Shown: positions 56,507-64,000 of the stretch, one piece after another
Numbering within the stretch: position 1 is the first letter of the stretch
How the letters are laid out: each line of letters begins with the position of its first letter
Assembly (NCBI RefSeq): GCF_014268805.2
Contig: NZ_JABWRF020000002.1
Location: 750,001 to 814,000, forward strand
Direction of reading: 5' to 3'
Length of the DNA: 64,000 nt
DNA from: Pseudomonas farsensis
Lineage (GTDB): Bacteria; Pseudomonadota; Gammaproteobacteria; Pseudomonadales; Pseudomonadaceae
The notes under the pieces: generated by a model
Seen by the model: only the letters and a program-made list of their open reading frames with translations
What the model was told of the DNA's origin: nothing
Databases searched by the model: none
Program-made: the position numbers and the translations under genes

Positions 56507-58738
56507 ATGAATAACGAAGTGCCAACCCCGGTCGCGAGCAAGGATGCCCTGGTGGTGCCTGAAGAAATGCTGCAGACCCCGCCAGACCTGCCAGCCGCCG
56601 CGGCGCCTGAGCCTGTGGTCGAAGCCCCGGCTCCGGCCCCTGCGCCCGCGATTGTCGTGCCGAGCCTGGACGACAGCAGCCTGTACATTCATCGCGAGCT
56701 TTCGCAGCTGCAGTTCAACATCCGCGTGCTGGAACAGGCGCTGGATGAGTCCTACCCGCTGCTTGAGCGCTTGAAGTTCCTGTTGATCTTCTCCAGCAAC
56801 CTGGATGAGTTCTTCGAGATCCGCGTGGCGGGCCTGAAGAAACAGATCAATTTTGCCCGCGAACAGGCCGACGCCGACGGCTTGCAGCCGCACCAGGCGT
56901 TGGCGCGGATCAGCGAACTGGTGCACTACGAGGTGGATCGCCAGTACGCGATCCTCAACGATGTGCTGTTGCCGGAGCTGGAGAAACACCACATTCGCTT
57001 CATTCGCCGCCGCCACTGGACGCCCAAGCTGAAAAGCTGGGTGCGCCGGTATTTCCGCGACGAAATTGCGCCGATCATCACCCCGATCGGCCTCGACCCG
57101 ACCCACCCGTTCCCGTTGCTGGTGAACAAGAGTCTGAACTTCATCGTCGAGCTCGAAGGCGTCGATGCCTTCGGTCGCGACTCGGGCCTGGCGATCATCC
57201 CGGCGCCGCGCCTGCTGCCACGGGTCATTCGGGTGCCGGAAGACGTCGGCGGCCCGGGTGCCAACTACGTGTTCCTGTCATCGATGATCCACGCCCACGC
57301 CGATGACCTGTTCCAGGGCATGAAGGTCAAGGGCTGCTACCAGTTCCGCCTGACCCGTAACGCCGACCTTGCGCTGGACTCCGAAGAGGTTGACGACCTG
57401 GCCCGCGCGCTGCGCGGCGAGCTGTTCTCGCGGCGCTACGGCGATGCGGTGCGCCTTGAGGTGGCCGATACCTGCCCGAAAACCCTGTCGGACTACCTGC
57501 TCAAGCAGTTCAGCCTGAGCGAGAGCGAGCTGTATCAGGTCAACGGCCCGGTCAACCTGACGCGGCTGTTCAGCATCACCGGCCTGGACAGCCACCCAGA
57601 GCTGCAATACACGCCATTCACCCCGGCGATCCCCAAGCTGCTGCAAAACGCCGACAACATCTTCAGCGTGATCAGCAAGCAGGACATCCTGCTGATGCAC
57701 CCGTTCGAGTCGTTCACCCCGGTGGTCGACCTGCTGCGCCAGGCGGCCAAAGACCCGCATGTGCTCGCGGTGCGCCAGACCCTGTACCGCTCCGGCGCCA
57801 ACTCGGAGATCGTCGACGCCCTGGTGGATGCGGCGCGCAACGGCAAGGAGGTCACCGCGGTGATCGAACTGCGCGCGCGGTTCGATGAAGAGTCCAACCT
57901 GCAGATGGCCAGCCGCCTGCAAGCTGCTGGCGCGGTGGTGATCTACGGCGTGGTCGGCTTCAAGACCCACGCCAAGATGATGCTGATTCTGCGCCGCGAG
58001 CAGGGCGAGATCGTGCGCTATGCACACTTGGGCACCGGCAACTACCACGCCGGCAACGCCCGCCTGTACACCGACTACAGCCTGCTGACCTCGGACGATG
58101 CCCTGACCGAAGACGTCGGCAAGCTGTTCAGCCAGTTGATCGGCATGGGCAAGACCCTGCGCATGAAAAAGCTGCTGCATGCACCGTTCACGCTGAAGAA
58201 AGGCATGCTCGACATGATCGCCCGGGAAACCCAGTTCGCCCTGGACGGCAAGCCTGCGCACATCATCGCCAAGTTCAACTCGCTGACCGATGCCAAGGTC
58301 ATCAAGGCGTTGTACAAGGCCAGCCAGTCGGGCGTGCGTATCGACTTGGTGGTGCGTGGTATGTGCTGCCTGCGCCCAGGCATTGCCGGGGTGTCGCACA
58401 ACATCCACGTGCGTTCGATCATCGGCCGCTTCCTGGAGCACACGCGGGTGTTCTACTTCCTCAACGGTGGCGAGGAGCAGATCTACCTGTCGAGTGCCGA
58501 CTGGATGGAGCGCAACCTCGATAAGCGCGTCGAGACGTGCTTCCCGGTCGAGGGCAAGAAGCTGTTGCTGCGGGTGAAGAAGGAGCTGGAAGGTTACCTG
58601 ACCGACAACACCCAGGCCTGGACCCTGCAGCCGGACGGGCGCTACGTGCGCAGCACGCCGACCGGCAACCAGAACCCGCGCAGCGCCCAGGCGACCTTGC
58701 TTGAGCGCCTGAGCAACCCGGTGTTGAACGTTCGCTAG
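56507..58738 (+). CDS. ppk: Polyphosphate kinase 1
   Basis: A 743-residue PPK1 that reversibly transfers ATP gamma-phosphate to polyphosphate. A Pro/Ala-rich N-terminal extension of about 60 residues precedes the N domain ([18 protein letters not shown]). The catalytic domain includes [35 protein letters not shown] with the phosphorylated His, and [22 protein letters not shown] stands before the ATG. It is likely co-transcribed with hemB, 21 bases upstream, and works against ppx, which is convergent downstream. Confidence 0.96.
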   Translation: MNNEVPTPVASKDALVVPEEMLQTPPDLPAAAAPEPVVEAPAPAPAPAIVVPSLDDSSLYIHRELSQLQFNIRVLEQALDESYPLLERLKFLLIFSSNLDEFFEIRVAGLKKQINFAREQADADGLQPHQALARISELVHYEVDRQYAILNDVLLPELEKHHIRFIRRRHWTPKLKSWVRRYFRDEIAPIITPIGLDPTHPFPLLVNKSLNFIVELEGVDAFGRDSGLAIIPAPRLLPRVIRVPEDVGGPGANYVFLSSMIHAHADDLFQGMKVKGCYQFRLTRNADLALDSEEVDDLARALRGELFSRRYGDAVRLEVADTCPKTLSDYLLKQFSLSESELYQVNGPVNLTRLFSITGLDSHPELQYTPFTPAIPKLLQNADNIFSVISKQDILLMHPFESFTPVVDLLRQAAKDPHVLAVRQTLYRSGANSEIVDALVDAARNGKEVTAVIELRARFDEESNLQMASRLQAAGAVVIYGVVGFKTHAKMMLILRREQGEIVRYAHLGTGNYHAGNARLYTDYSLLTSDDALTEDVGKLFSQLIGMGKTLRMKKLLHAPFTLKKGMLDMIARETQFALDGKPAHIIAKFNSLTDAKVIKALYKASQSGVRIDLVVRGMCCLRPGIAGVSHNIHVRSIIGRFLEHTRVFYFLNGGEEQIYLSSADWMERNLDKRVETCFPVEGKKLLLRVKKELEGYLTDNTQAWTLQPDGRYVRSTPTGNQNPRSAQATLLERLSNPVLNVR

Positions 58739-59164
58739 GTGTGGGGCTTGATGTCGGTTTCAACAGCGCCGCGGTGTGTAGGAGCGGTCTCTGTGGGAGA
58801 TTCCAGGTTTTGTGCAACCCTGTGATAGCCTCATCGCAGGCTATCGCCAGCTCCCACAGAGCTCGCCTATCCCCATATCGATGCCGTCTACGCGGTCAGT
58901 GTAGGAGCGGCCTTGTGCCGCGAAAGGGCTGCGAAGCAGCCCCAGAATCTGAGCACCCACCAGAATCGCTGGGGCTGCTTCGCAGCCCTTTCGCGGCACA
59001 AGGCCGCTCCTACACAATCAAAAGCGACTTGCCCGAAACCATAGAATCTCCCACGGGGTCTGAGTCAACCCACAATATCGAGGCTGGACAGATTCACTGT
59101 GGGAGCTGGCGATAGCCTGCGATGAGGTCATCACAGGCGTACCCAGCCTCGGGCTAAGGCCGCC
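58739..59164. repeat. Nested REP region between ppk and ppx
   Basis: 426 bases with no gene. An outer REP pair (58819-58859 and 59096-59137, CCTCATCGCAGGCTATCGCC type) encloses a REP doublet of another type (58899-59015) with its flanks. A partial TGTAGGAGCGG end is at 58777. Confidence 0.85.
58863..59055. repeat. 193-bp duplicated block with REP doublet, copy 2
   Basis: Ungapped match to 11571-11763 with a few substitutions (for example TCGCCT for TCGCCC, GTGCCGCG for GCGTCGCT). The REP doublet is 58899-59015. Non-REP flanks of 36 and 40 bases are shared by both copies. Confidence 0.87.
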
Positions 59165-60667
59165 TCAGCGAACGCTAAGCACAAACCCGACCCGCGCCAG
59201 CCACTCTGCCTCGTTGGCGAAGTCGGCCTGGGTCAGCGGGTGCTGCTCCAGCCAGCCATCCGGGAACACCACTTCAAGGCTGTTTTCTGCCGCCTGCAGC
59301 ACCACCTTGGGCATCGCCTGGGTGCCACGGATATGGTGGAACAGAATGGCAAAGCGCAGCAGCACGCACAGGCGAATCAATTGCACGCCTTCGTCACCGA
59401 ATTCGGCGAATTTGTCCTTGGGGATGTTGCGGCGGTGGCCGCGCACCAACAGCGACATCATCTGCTGATCTTCGCGGGAGAACCCGGAAAGGTCGGAGTG
59501 CTCGATCAGGTAAGCGCCGTGCTTGTGGTAGTGGTAATGCGCAATATCCAAGCCGACTTCGTGGATTTTCGCAGCCCAGCTCAGTAGATCGCGCCAGTTT
59601 CCGTCCTCAAGCCCCCACGCCTGCGCTACTTGGTCGAACGCGTGCAGCGCCTTGCGCTCAACCCTGGCGGCCTGGCCTTGATCAACGTGGTAGCGCTCCA
59701 TCAACGAGTTCAGGGTGCGTTCGCGCACGTCTTCGTGGTGGTGGCGCCCTAGCAGGTCGAACAGCACGCCTTCACGCAGCGCACCGTCGCAGTGGTCCAT
59801 GCGCGCCAGCTCCAGCGCATCGAAAATGGCTTCGAGGATGGCCAGGCCCGCCGGGAAAATCGCCCGACGGTCAGGTTTGACCCCCTCGAAGTCGATCTTG
59901 TCGGTCTCGCCCAGCTTGAACAGCTTGCGCTTGACCCATGCCAGGCCCTCGGCATTCACCTCGCCGTTGCCCAGGCCGCCGGCCTTGATGGCGGCGCCGA
60001 TGGCGCGGATGGTGCCCGACGAGCCGATGGCTTCATCCCAGGTCAGGCGGTGCAGGGCGTTCTCGATGCTCATCAGCTCCAGGCGCGCAGCGGTGTACGC
60101 CTGGGCGTAGCGCGCCGGGGTCACCTTGCCATCGCGGAAATAGCGCTGGGTGAAGCTCACGCAGCCCATTTGCAGGCTTTCGCGCAGCAAGGGCTCGAAG
60201 CGCTGGCCAATGATGAACTCGGTGCTGCCACCGCCAATATCGGCCACCAGGCGTTTGCCGGGGTTGTCGGCCAGGGTGTGCGACACGCCGAGGTAGATCA
60301 GGCGGGCTTCTTCACGCCCCGAAATCACCTCGACCGGGTGGCCGAGAATGGCTTCGGCACGCTGGATGAATTCGTTGCGGTTGCGCGCTTCACGCAGGGC
60401 GTTGGTGCCGACGATACGCACGGCGCCTGCCGGCATGCCGTGGATCAGCTGGGCGAAACGCTTGAGGCATTCAAGCCCCCGCTCCATGGCTTCTTCACTG
60501 AGCTGGCGCTCTTCGTTGATGCCAGCGGCCAGCTGAACCTTCTCCCCCAGCCGCTCGAGAATGCGTATCTCGGTATGGTGGGCCTTGGCCACGACCATAT
60601 GGAAGCTGTTGGAGCCCAGGTCGATGGCAGCGATCAGAGACAGGTTCTTCGCGGAGTTTTGCGGCAT
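59165..60667 (-). CDS. ppx: Exopolyphosphatase
   Basis: A 500-residue enzyme releasing phosphate from polyphosphate ends. The actin-like ATPase motifs are [12 protein letters not shown] (about 14-25) and [12 protein letters not shown] (about 140-151). A C-terminal HD-like helical region carries the [15 protein letters not shown] block. The ATG at 60667 gives the usual length of about 500 residues; the 29-residue upstream extension in the same frame has no family match. A Pho box lies about 110 bases upstream. It is convergent with ppk. Confidence 0.95.
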   Translation of the reverse strand: MPQNSAKNLSLIAAIDLGSNSFHMVVAKAHHTEIRILERLGEKVQLAAGINEERQLSEEAMERGLECLKRFAQLIHGMPAGAVRIVGTNALREARNRNEFIQRAEAILGHPVEVISGREEARLIYLGVSHTLADNPGKRLVADIGGGSTEFIIGQRFEPLLRESLQMGCVSFTQRYFRDGKVTPARYAQAYTAARLELMSIENALHRLTWDEAIGSSGTIRAIGAAIKAGGLGNGEVNAEGLAWVKRKLFKLGETDKIDFEGVKPDRRAIFPAGLAILEAIFDALELARMDHCDGALREGVLFDLLGRHHHEDVRERTLNSLMERYHVDQGQAARVERKALHAFDQVAQAWGLEDGNWRDLLSWAAKIHEVGLDIAHYHYHKHGAYLIEHSDLSGFSREDQQMMSLLVRGHRRNIPKDKFAEFGDEGVQLIRLCVLLRFAILFHHIRGTQAMPKVVLQAAENSLEVVFPDGWLEQHPLTQADFANEAEWLARVGFVLSVR

Positions 60668-60760
60668 GGTCTGGATGTTCTCGGTCGGTAACCCGGCAAT
60701 CGTGCCACGATCGCGGCCATACGCCAACGAGCGGCAGCGCAAGGCTTGATGCATGGCAAT

Positions 60761-60792
60761 GTCATAGCAATGCTATGACAGCCATATGACAG
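60761..60792 (-). promoter_or_regulatory. Pho box and -10 for ppx
   Basis: On the minus strand CTGTCATATGGCTGTCAT (60792-60775) has two perfect CTGTCAT repeats with a 4-base spacer, which is the PhoB pattern. Eight bases further is TATGAC (60766-60761), a -10-like hexamer. Transcription would run into ppx. Confidence 0.75.
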
Positions 60793-60867
60793 TTTCGATT
60801 CGTGGCGTCTTGCACAACTATAGTTACACTCAATCGGCTGTGGCTTCCTGTCGAACGAGGGTGCAGC

Positions 60868-60873
60868 TATGAT
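60868..60873 (+). promoter_or_regulatory. Candidate -10 of trxA
   Basis: TATGAT at 60868-60873, with a poor -35 (TTCCTG at 60845-60850) 17 bases before it. The start would be near 60880, about 30 bases before the trxA ATG. Confidence 0.35.
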
Positions 60874-60909
60874 GGGCAACGTTTTTATGCTTACGACCTG
60901 GAGATTTCC

Positions 60910-61239
60910 ATGAGCAGCGATCTTATCAAACACGTCACTGACGCCACCTTCGAAGCCGAAGTGCTCAAGGCAGAAGGCCCGGTGCTGGTCGACTACTGGG
61001 CCGAATGGTGCGGCCCATGCAAGATGATCGCTCCAGTGCTGGACGACATCGCCTCCACCTACGCGGGCAAACTGACCGTCGCCAAGCTGAACATCGACGA
61101 CAACCAGGAAACCCCGGCCAAGCACGGCGTACGTGGTATCCCGACGCTGATGCTGTTCAAAAACGGCAATGTCGAGGCGACCAAGGTCGGCGCATTGTCC
61201 AAATCGCAGCTGGCCGCGTTCCTCGACGCCAACCTGTGA
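60910..61239 (+). CDS. trxA: Thioredoxin
   Basis: A 109-residue thioredoxin 1. The active site WCGPC is at 33-37, the buried Asp is in VDYW, and the cis-Pro is in RGIPTLMLF. It reduces protein disulfides in the cytosol using thioredoxin reductase. GGAG precedes the ATG. A rho-independent terminator follows directly, so it is transcribed as a single gene. Confidence 0.97.
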   Translation: MSSDLIKHVTDATFEAEVLKAEGPVLVDYWAEWCGPCKMIAPVLDDIASTYAGKLTVAKLNIDDNQETPAKHGVRGIPTLMLFKNGNVEATKVGALSKSQLAAFLDANL

Positions 61240-61246
61240 TGTTGAA

Positions 61247-61277
61247 AAGGCCCCGCAAATGCGGGGCCTTTCTTTTA
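61247..61277 (+). terminator. Terminator of trxA
   Basis: AAAGGCCCCGC and GCGGGGCCTTT form an 11-bp stem with loop AAAT-like, followed by CTTTTATT. Eight bases after the stop codon. Confidence 0.92.
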
Positions 61278-61548
61278 TTGGCGTAGGAAATTTCTGCGAC
61301 AGCGGTTCATCCCCAGAATACGGGGCCTGCTCGCAAAATGGCTGTAACGGCAGCGGCCAAAACCAGTAGACGTCGAAAAAAGCAAGTGTTACATTCGGCC
61401 TCGCACTGCTTCTCCAGTGCCCTCTGCACGCCGTCGCCGAAGCATCCCAATTCGAATCAGTACGCGATCTTGTCGCCATCTAGCGGCGCGGCCTCATTAA
61501 GCCAAAGGCTTGATTCCTCCCTTCTTACATGATTACGTCATTCCCCTT
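61278..61548 (+). promoter_or_regulatory. rho leader region
   Basis: About 270 bases between the trxA terminator and rho, with no gene. A small hairpin AAGCC-AAA-GGCTT is at 61499-61511. rho is autoregulated through its leader in other bacteria, so a long C-rich, poorly structured leader such as the stretch 61400-61470 may serve the same purpose. No strong Shine-Dalgarno precedes the rho ATG. Confidence 0.45.
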
Positions 61549-62808
61549 ATGAACCTGACTGAACTCAAGCAAAAGCCGATTACCGATCTCCTGGAAATGG
61601 CCGAACAGGCGGGCATCGAAAACATGGCCCGTTCGCGCAAACAGGACGTGATTTTCGCCCTGCTGAAAAAGCACGCGAAAAGCGGCGAAGAGATTTCCGG
61701 TGATGGCGTGCTGGAGATTCTCCAGGATGGTTTCGGTTTCCTGCGCTCGGCCGATGCCTCCTATCTGGCCGGCCCTGACGACATCTACGTATCGCCAAGC
61801 CAGATCCGCCGTTTCAACCTGCGCACTGGCGACACCATCGTCGGCAAGATCCGCCCGCCGAAAGAAGGCGAGCGTTACTTCGCGCTGCTCAAGGTCGATA
61901 CCATCAACTTCGACCGCCCGGAGAACGCGAAAAACAAGATTCTCTTCGAGAACCTGACGCCGCTGTTCCCGAACAAGCGCCTGAAGATGGAAGCCGGTAA
62001 CGGTTCCACCGAAGACCTCACCGGCCGTGTCATCGACCTGTGCGCGCCAATCGGCAAGGGCCAGCGCGGCCTGATCGTCGCCCCGCCGAAAGCGGGCAAG
62101 ACCATCATGCTGCAGAACATTGCGGCCAACATCACCCGTAACAACCCCGAGTGCCACCTGATCGTCCTGCTGATCGACGAGCGCCCGGAAGAAGTGACCG
62201 AAATGCAGCGCACCGTGCGCGGCGAAGTGGTTGCCTCGACCTTCGACGAGCCACCAACCCGCCACGTGCAGGTTGCCGAAATGGTCATCGAGAAGGCCAA
62301 GCGCCTGGTTGAGCACAAGAAGGACGTGGTCATCCTGCTGGACTCCATCACCCGTCTGGCTCGCGCCTACAACACCGTGATCCCGAGCTCCGGCAAGGTA
62401 CTGACCGGTGGTGTCGATGCCCACGCGCTGGAAAAACCGAAGCGTTTCTTCGGTGCCGCTCGTAACATCGAAGAAGGCGGTTCGCTGACCATCATCGCTA
62501 CCGCGCTGGTTGAAACCGGCTCGAAGATGGACGAAGTGATCTACGAAGAGTTCAAGGGCACCGGTAACATGGAACTGCCGCTGGACCGTCGTATCGCCGA
62601 AAAACGCGTATTCCCGGCCATCAACATCAACAAGTCCGGCACCCGCCGTGAAGAGTTGCTGACTGCCGACGACGAACTGCAGCGCATGTGGATTCTGCGC
62701 AAGCTGCTGCACCCGATGGACGAAATCGCCGCCATCGAGTTCCTGACCGACAAACTCAAGCAGACCAAGACCAACGACGAGTTCTTCTTGTCGATGAAGC
62801 GCAAGTAA
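61549..62808 (+). CDS. rho: Transcription termination factor Rho
   Basis: A 419-residue hexameric RNA-dependent ATPase, the usual length. The N-terminal helix domain begins [11 protein letters not shown]. The primary RNA-binding domain has DGFGFLRS (about 61-68). Walker A is [10 protein letters not shown], and [14 protein letters not shown] contains Walker B. The Q-loop [11 protein letters not shown] and R-loop region are intact. ATG 61549 is the family start; the longer frame from TTG 61510 is not needed. Confidence 0.98.
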   Translation: MNLTELKQKPITDLLEMAEQAGIENMARSRKQDVIFALLKKHAKSGEEISGDGVLEILQDGFGFLRSADASYLAGPDDIYVSPSQIRRFNLRTGDTIVGKIRPPKEGERYFALLKVDTINFDRPENAKNKILFENLTPLFPNKRLKMEAGNGSTEDLTGRVIDLCAPIGKGQRGLIVAPPKAGKTIMLQNIAANITRNNPECHLIVLLIDERPEEVTEMQRTVRGEVVASTFDEPPTRHVQVAEMVIEKAKRLVEHKKDVVILLDSITRLARAYNTVIPSSGKVLTGGVDAHALEKPKRFFGAARNIEEGGSLTIIATALVETGSKMDEVIYEEFKGTGNMELPLDRRIAEKRVFPAININKSGTRREELLTADDELQRMWILRKLLHPMDEIAAIEFLTDKLKQTKTNDEFFLSMKRK

Positions 62809-62814
62809 CCGCGC

Positions 62815-62925
62815 ATCAGGCTGTAATCGGGGCTGCTTTGCAGCCCATCGCGGGGCGAGCCCACTCCTACACATAGTCTGTAGGGGCAGGCTTGCCTTGC
62901 GGTGGGGCGCGAAGCGGCCCCGATT
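62815..62925. repeat. Degenerate REP remnants
   Basis: GGGGCTGCTTTGCAGCCCATCGC and TGTAGGGGCAGGCTTGCC resemble REP cores with several changes. They lie between rho and ubiD. Confidence 0.5.
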
Positions 62926-63001
62926 CATTTACGGCCCAAAAAATGGCCGAACGGCGCTACACTCTGCCCCCCGACCGATACGCCCAACACGAGGCCCTTG
63001 C

Positions 63002-64000
63002 ATGCAGTATCGCGACTTGCGCGACTTCATCCGTGGCCTGGAACAGCGCGGTGAACTCAAGCGCATCCAGGTTCCCATCTCCCCCGTCCTGGAAATGACC
63101 GAAGTCTGCGACCGCACCCTGCGTGCCAAAGGCCCGGCGTTGCTGTTCGAAAAGCCTGTCGGCTTTGATATCCCGGTGCTCGGCAACCTGTTCGGCACCC
63201 CCGAGCGCGTGGCCATGGGCATGGGCGCAGAGTCCGTCGAAGAACTGCGCGAAATCGGCAAGCTGCTGGCATTCCTCAAAGAACCTGAGCCGCCCAAGGG
63301 CCTCAAGGACGCTTGGTCGAAACTGCCGATCTTCAAGAAAGTCGTGTCCATGGCGCCAAAAGTGGTCAAGGACGCGGTGTGCCAGGAAGTGGTGGTGGAG
63401 GGCGATGACGTCGACCTTTCGCAACTGCCCATCCAGCACTGCTGGCCGGGCGATGTGGCGCCGCTGATCACCTGGGGCCTGACCGTGACCCGCGGGCCGA
63501 ACAAGGACCGCCAGAACCTCGGCATCTATCGCCAGCAAGTGATCGGCCGCAACAAGGTGATCATGCGCTGGCTCAGCCACCGTGGCGGCGCCCTGGACTA
63601 CCGCGAGTGGTGCGAAAAGAACCCCGGCCAGCCGTTCCCGGTAGCCGTGGCCTTGGGCGCAGACCCTGCGACCATCCTTGGCGCGGTCACCCCGGTGCCC
63701 GACACGCTGTCCGAGTACGCCTTTGCCGGCCTGCTGCGTGGCAACCGCACCGAGCTGGTCAAATGCCGTGGCAGCAACCTGCAGGTGCCCGCCACTGCCG
63801 AGATCATCCTTGAAGGCGTGATCCACCCCGGCGAAGTGGCCCCGGAAGGCCCCTACGGCGACCACACCGGTTACTACAACGAGGTGGACAGCTTCCCGGT
63901 GTTCACCATCGAGCGCATCACCCACCGGCAAAAACCGATCTACCACAGCACCTATACCGGCCGCCCGCCTGATGAGCCGGCCATTCTCGGCGTGGCGCTG
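63002..64000 (+). CDS. ubiD: UbiD, 3-octaprenyl-4-hydroxybenzoate decarboxylase (partial, 5' part)
   Basis: The first 333 codons of a UbiD-family decarboxylase; the gene runs past the window end. It starts [20 protein letters not shown] after GAGG. Family blocks are present: prFMN-site residues in [20 protein letters not shown] (one block), and the [18 protein letters not shown] segment [15 protein letters not shown] with the catalytic Glu region. It acts in ubiquinone synthesis with a prenylated flavin made by UbiX. Full UbiD is around 490 residues, so about a third is missing here. Confidence 0.96.
   Translation, partial: MQYRDLRDFIRGLEQRGELKRIQVPISPVLEMTEVCDRTLRAKGPALLFEKPVGFDIPVLGNLFGTPERVAMGMGAESVEELREIGKLLAFLKEPEPPKGLKDAWSKLPIFKKVVSMAPKVVKDAVCQEVVVEGDDVDLSQLPIQHCWPGDVAPLITWGLTVTRGPNKDRQNLGIYRQQVIGRNKVIMRWLSHRGGALDYREWCEKNPGQPFPVAVALGADPATILGAVTPVPDTLSEYAFAGLLRGNRTELVKCRGSNLQVPATAEIILEGVIHPGEVAPEGPYGDHTGYYNEVDSFPVFTIERITHRQKPIYHSTYTGRPPDEPAILGVAL

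Overview
The window looks like a chromosome segment of the Pseudomonas putida group (P. putida / P. entomophila-like). The support is the GC-rich coding style, many Pseudomonas-type REP palindromes, a complete LapA adhesin system, an AtsK/AtsRBC-type sulfate-ester cluster, and housekeeping genes (hemB, ppk, ppx, trxA, rho, ubiD). The species is inferred from gene content; no database search was run.

Layout. 1-970: the 3' end of a 23S rRNA and two tandem 5S rRNA genes, each 5S followed by a hairpin terminator. 1001-6679 (minus strand): a four-gene operon matching the pvf/mgo diazeniumdiolate-signal cluster. Its genes encode a DUF3050 heme-oxygenase-like protein, an AurF-type diiron N-oxygenase, an adenylation-carrier-thioester reductase NRPS and a SRPBCC protein. 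7254-8567: a degenerate thioesterase and a GntR/FCD regulator with a clear operator. 8809-11458: lapG and lapD, the c-di-GMP-controlled protease switch for the LapA adhesin. 11786-16836 (minus strand): a MarR-controlled tripartite FUSC-type efflux operon. 17056-18626: a Sel1-repeat protein and a short HTH/WYL-like regulator. 18793-22484 (minus strand): a TauD/AtsK dioxygenase and an ABC importer for organic sulfur esters. 22864-27769 (minus strand): lapE-lapB-lapC, the type I secretion system. 28122-47021: lapA, an 18.9-kb gene for a 6299-residue adhesin whose core is a tandem array with a 609-bp period.

The rest is housekeeping and envelope genes. 47164-47523: a small conserved protein. 47682-50816 (minus strand): a four-gene set of envelope proteins related to YcfL/LpoB. 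51119-53026: a cytochrome c-FTR1 iron permease fusion. 53321-53803: a YaiI-family protein. 53822-55266 (minus strand): elbB and a DedA protein. 55475-58738: hemB and ppk. 59165-60667 (minus strand): ppx, preceded by a perfect Pho box. 60910-64000: trxA, rho and the start of ubiD.

How they work together. lapA is the surface adhesin, LapEBC exports it, LapG cuts it at the TAAG site at residues 107-110, and LapD holds LapG back when c-di-GMP is high. The pvf-like operon is expected to make a small N-oxygenated, amino-acid-derived signal. The ppk and ppx genes build and degrade polyphosphate, and the Pho box suggests phosphate control of ppx. Many intergenic gaps hold REP doublets. One 193-bp block containing a REP doublet is present twice, 47 kb apart, and one copy lies nested inside another REP pair.
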